Assembly: GCF_946477055.1 (NCBI RefSeq)
Contig: NZ_CAMKXG010000174.1
Span: 1 to 7,551 of the forward strand
Source of the DNA: Lonsdalea britannica
GTDB lineage: Bacteria > Pseudomonadota > Gammaproteobacteria > Enterobacterales > Enterobacteriaceae
DNA length: 7,551 bases
Reading direction: 5' to 3'
The notes below the pieces were generated by a model. The model had not been told where the DNA came from. It saw only the letters and a program-made list of their open reading frames with translations, and searched no databases. The position numbers and the translations under genes were made by a program. The stretch's first letter is position 1; each line of letters begins with the position of its first letter. This document shows positions 6,055-7,551 of the stretch, piece by piece.

Positions 6055-6888
6055 ATGCCTGAATTACCCCCCGTGGTCGACCATGTGATCATCAACGTCG
6101 CCGACCAGTTGGATGAAGCCAGCACGCTGTTTCGGCGTCTCGGTTTTCAACTCAGCGAGCGCGGCCATCACACGATGGGCTCCAGCAACCATCTGGCGAT
6201 CTTCGGCGAGACCTATCTGGAACTGCTGGGCTATGAGCCCGAAACCGGCAAAGACTTTTGCCAGTCCCCGCTCGGCCTCAGCGGGCTGGTATGGAAGACC
6301 TCAGACGCGGACGCCGTCTATCAGCACCTGCAACAGCAGCAGCTCGACGGGGACACGCCAGCGTCCTTTTCCCGACCGGTCACGCTGCCGGACGGCAGTC
6401 AGATAGAAGCGCGCTTCCGCATCGCCCGACTGCGCGCCGACGCCATTGCGAACGGCGTCAGCTTTTTCTGTCAGCACTTGACCCCGGAAGCCGTATGGCA
6501 GCCGGCGTGGCGTAAACACCGCAACGGCGTCGTCGAGATCGCGGAGTTCGTGATTGCCGCCGAGCGGCCAGAAGACGCCGCCGCGGTCTACCGCCGACTG
6601 TTTGACTCGGCGGTATTGACCTCCGGCACCAACGGCGAATTAAGCCTGCAGGCAGGACAAACGCGGGTGCGTTTCCTGAGTGCCGAAGCGGCCCGCGCCG
6701 AATTTGGCGCGCTGCCGAGCGATTATGACGGTCAGCCGCGAATGGCGGCGCTCAGCTTCAAGACCCGCTCGCTCGACCAGACGCGCCAGAGCCTGCTGGC
6801 CGGGAATCTGCCGTTTGTTGAGAACGAAAACGGTATTCAGGTGCCGACAGAGGCCGGGTTTAACCTCGCGCTACGGTTTCGCACCTAA
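6055..6888 (+). CDS. VOC-family (glyoxalase-like domain) protein, 277 aa
   Basis: This protein belongs to the vicinal oxygen chelate superfamily, most like the glyoxalase-like domain group of about 270-300 residues built from two unequal modules. Module one starts with PPVVDHVIINVADQLDEA (5-22), where H10 is the usual first metal ligand, followed by GSSNHLAIFGETYLELLGYEP (42-62), with E56 in the position of the second ligand. VSFFCQHLTPEAVW (135-148) is a conserved landmark with H141 as another candidate ligand. The second module (about 160-277) has AEFVIAAERPEDAAAVYRRLF and ends NLALRFRT. A metal-dependent isomerase, dioxygenase or lyase activity is possible; the substrate cannot be read. 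It is soluble with no signal peptide. The ATG at 6055 has AGGGAG (6041-6046) 8 nt upstream, and the conserved N terminus begins there. It stands alone, divergent from marC, with its own promoter signal and a hairpin after the stop. Confidence 0.88.
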   Translation: MPELPPVVDHVIINVADQLDEASTLFRRLGFQLSERGHHTMGSSNHLAIFGETYLELLGYEPETGKDFCQSPLGLSGLVWKTSDADAVYQHLQQQQLDGDTPASFSRPVTLPDGSQIEARFRIARLRADAIANGVSFFCQHLTPEAVWQPAWRKHRNGVVEIAEFVIAAERPEDAAAVYRRLFDSAVLTSGTNGELSLQAGQTRVRFLSAEAARAEFGALPSDYDGQPRMAALSFKTRSLDQTRQSLLAGNLPFVENENGIQVPTEAGFNLALRFRT

Positions 6889-6925
6889 GCGCGTGAAAAT
6901 CGAGGGCAAGTGATGGAACGCGCGC

Positions 6926-6947
6926 GTCCGACGGCGGTCGGACTTAT
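6926..6947 (+). terminator. hairpin terminator after the VOC gene
   Basis: GTCCGAC (6926-6932) and GTCGGAC (6937-6943) form a perfect 7-bp GC-rich stem with a 4-nt GGCG loop, 37 nt after the VOC stop codon. It is followed by TTAT rather than a real T-run, so termination may be partial or the hairpin may protect the 3' end. Confidence 0.5.
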
Positions 6948-7038
6948 AGGGACATGGCGTGTGACGTCACGAAGGCAACAGCCCGGTTACAGGTGCTCAC
7001 GTTATCCTGAGTCACGCCTGACACCGCGTTGAGGCCGT

Positions 7039-7060
7039 TTGCCGCACAATTGCCGCACAA
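7039..7060. repeat. tandem direct repeat, 2 x 11 bp
   Basis: TTGCCGCACAA occurs twice without a gap (7039-7049 and 7050-7060), about 105-125 bp before the start codon of the second ceramidase-like gene. A period of 11 bp puts both copies on nearly the same face of the helix, as in direct-repeat sites of OmpR/PhoB-type response regulators. A regulatory role is inferred. No clear sigma-70 promoter could be placed nearby. Confidence 0.6.
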
Positions 7061-7075
7061 TCACCCCACGGATGG

Positions 7076-7109
7076 GTTGTCGCTCGCCGCCCTGCCCGGT
7101 GGCGGCAAC
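7076..7109 (+). other. competing hairpins in the upstream region of the second ceramidase-like gene
   Basis: GGCGGC (7101-7106) can pair with GCCGCC (7086-7091) around a 9-nt loop. The overlapping GCGGCAAC (7102-7109) can instead pair with GTTGTCGC (7076-7083) with one G-U wobble. Its GCGGCAA core is also complementary to both TTGCCGC copies at 7039-7056. These pairings exclude each other. Whether they form in RNA depends on where transcription starts, which is not known. Confidence 0.35.
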
Positions 7110-7163
7110 ACTATCCACGTACCGAGTGAGCGCCGCCGTGCGCGGCCATACGATGGACCGATG

Positions 7164-7551
7164 ATGAAAACAACTTTTCTACGCCACTCCCTGGCAATGG
7201 GAATGATGATGCTTTGCGGGCTGGCTCAGGCCGCGCCGTTCACGGCTGGCGCGGGCCGGGCGGACATCGATATCCCTGCCAGCCTTTACCCTATCGACGG
7301 TTTCGTCGGGCAGCACGACCCGCTGGCTGCGCGCGTGATTCTGCTTGATGACGGAACAACCCGGCTGGGAATTGTCGTCGTGGATCAAACCTCGCTGTCC
7401 GAGGATTCGATCAACCACATGAAGGCGGCCCTTCAGCAGGTGGCGCAGGTCTCCCCGGAACAGGCGATCGTCAGCGCCAGCCACGGATTCTCCGCACCGC
7501 ATGTTCTGCCGCATGAACATACTGCGCCGGAAGTTCAGGCTCAAACCACGC
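7164..7551 (+). CDS. Secreted neutral/alkaline ceramidase-like protein, N-terminal part only
   Basis: The frame is open to the right edge (129 codons read). The first 23 residues form a signal peptide (MKTTFLRHSLAMGMMMLCGL, cleavage after A21-Q22-A23). The mature part follows the N-terminal layout of the ceramidase family: AGAGRADIDIP (28-38), GFVGQHDPLAARVILLDDG (46-64), GIVVVDQTSLS (69-79) and VSASHGFSAPHVLPHEH (103-119). It aligns block by block with the gene at 1126-2463 but is strongly diverged. In the HxH motif, the first histidine (H107) is kept while the second is F109. It is probably an exported hydrolase of the same fold; activity is uncertain and the remaining active-site residues lie outside the window. 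Ribosome binding is weak: a GGA at 7155-7157 fits the ATG at 7164 better than the adjacent ATG at 7161. A three-codon frame ATG-GAC-CGA-TGA (7153-7164) overlaps the start. Confidence 0.82.
   Translation, partial: MKTTFLRHSLAMGMMMLCGLAQAAPFTAGAGRADIDIPASLYPIDGFVGQHDPLAARVILLDDGTTRLGIVVVDQTSLSEDSINHMKAALQQVAQVSPEQAIVSASHGFSAPHVLPHEHTAPEVQAQTT

Noticed and set aside
6961..6970. Perfect palindrome GTGACGTCAC downstream of the VOC gene
   Set aside because: Ten bases only, not adjacent to a recognisable promoter and without a second copy; short palindromes of this size arise by chance in GC-rich DNA.
7153..7164. Three-codon frame ATG-GAC-CGA-TGA overlapping the start of the second ceramidase-like gene
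   Set aside because: Too short and without its own ribosome-binding site; translational coupling is possible but cannot be distinguished from chance.

Overview
The window reads as chromosomal DNA of a GC-rich gammaproteobacterium, most likely a member of the Enterobacterales. The strongest clue is a MarC protein very close to the enterobacterial one. The combination of secreted ceramidase-like proteins with an SfnB-type flavoenzyme would fit plant- or soil-associated genera such as Brenneria, Dickeya or Lonsdalea. That placement is inference, not something the sequence proves. Nearly all the coding space is explained by seven genes. No tRNA, rRNA, CRISPR array or insertion sequence is visible.

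Layout: (1) 1-866, minus strand: luciferase-like (LLM) flavin oxidoreductase, 3' end cut by the window edge. (2) 1126-2463, minus: secreted neutral/alkaline ceramidase-type amidohydrolase of 445 residues. (3) 2691-3329, plus: TetR/AcrR regulator, divergent from the ceramidase gene. (4) 3464-4729, plus: SfnB-family acyl-CoA-dehydrogenase-like flavoenzyme linked to sulfur acquisition. (5) 5038-5712, minus: inner-membrane protein MarC. (6) 6055-6888, plus: two-module glyoxalase-like (VOC) protein. (7) 7164-end, plus: the start of a second, divergent ceramidase-like secreted protein, cut by the right edge.

The regulatory DNA is the most informative part. Between the ceramidase and TetR genes there is a good sigma-70 promoter firing toward the ceramidase (TTGACA, 17 bp, AATACT). 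It abuts a perfect 8+2+8 inverted repeat that looks like the TetR operator, which suggests a ligand-controlled secreted hydrolase. Upstream of the sfnB-like gene is a sigma-54-type element (GG, 10 bp, GC) at an ideal distance from the gene. A 13+2+13 inverted repeat is centred about 80 bp upstream of the predicted start site, where enhancer-binding proteins usually sit. This matches what is known of sfn genes in Pseudomonas (SfnR and sigma-54).

The two ceramidase-like proteins at either end share the same N-terminal layout but are clearly diverged. The second lacks one histidine of the HxH motif. A tandem 11-bp repeat and competing hairpins lie upstream of the second one. No single new multi-gene system is evident. 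The best leads are the regulated ceramidase, the sigma-54/enhancer arrangement and the paralogous hydrolase with an altered active-site motif.
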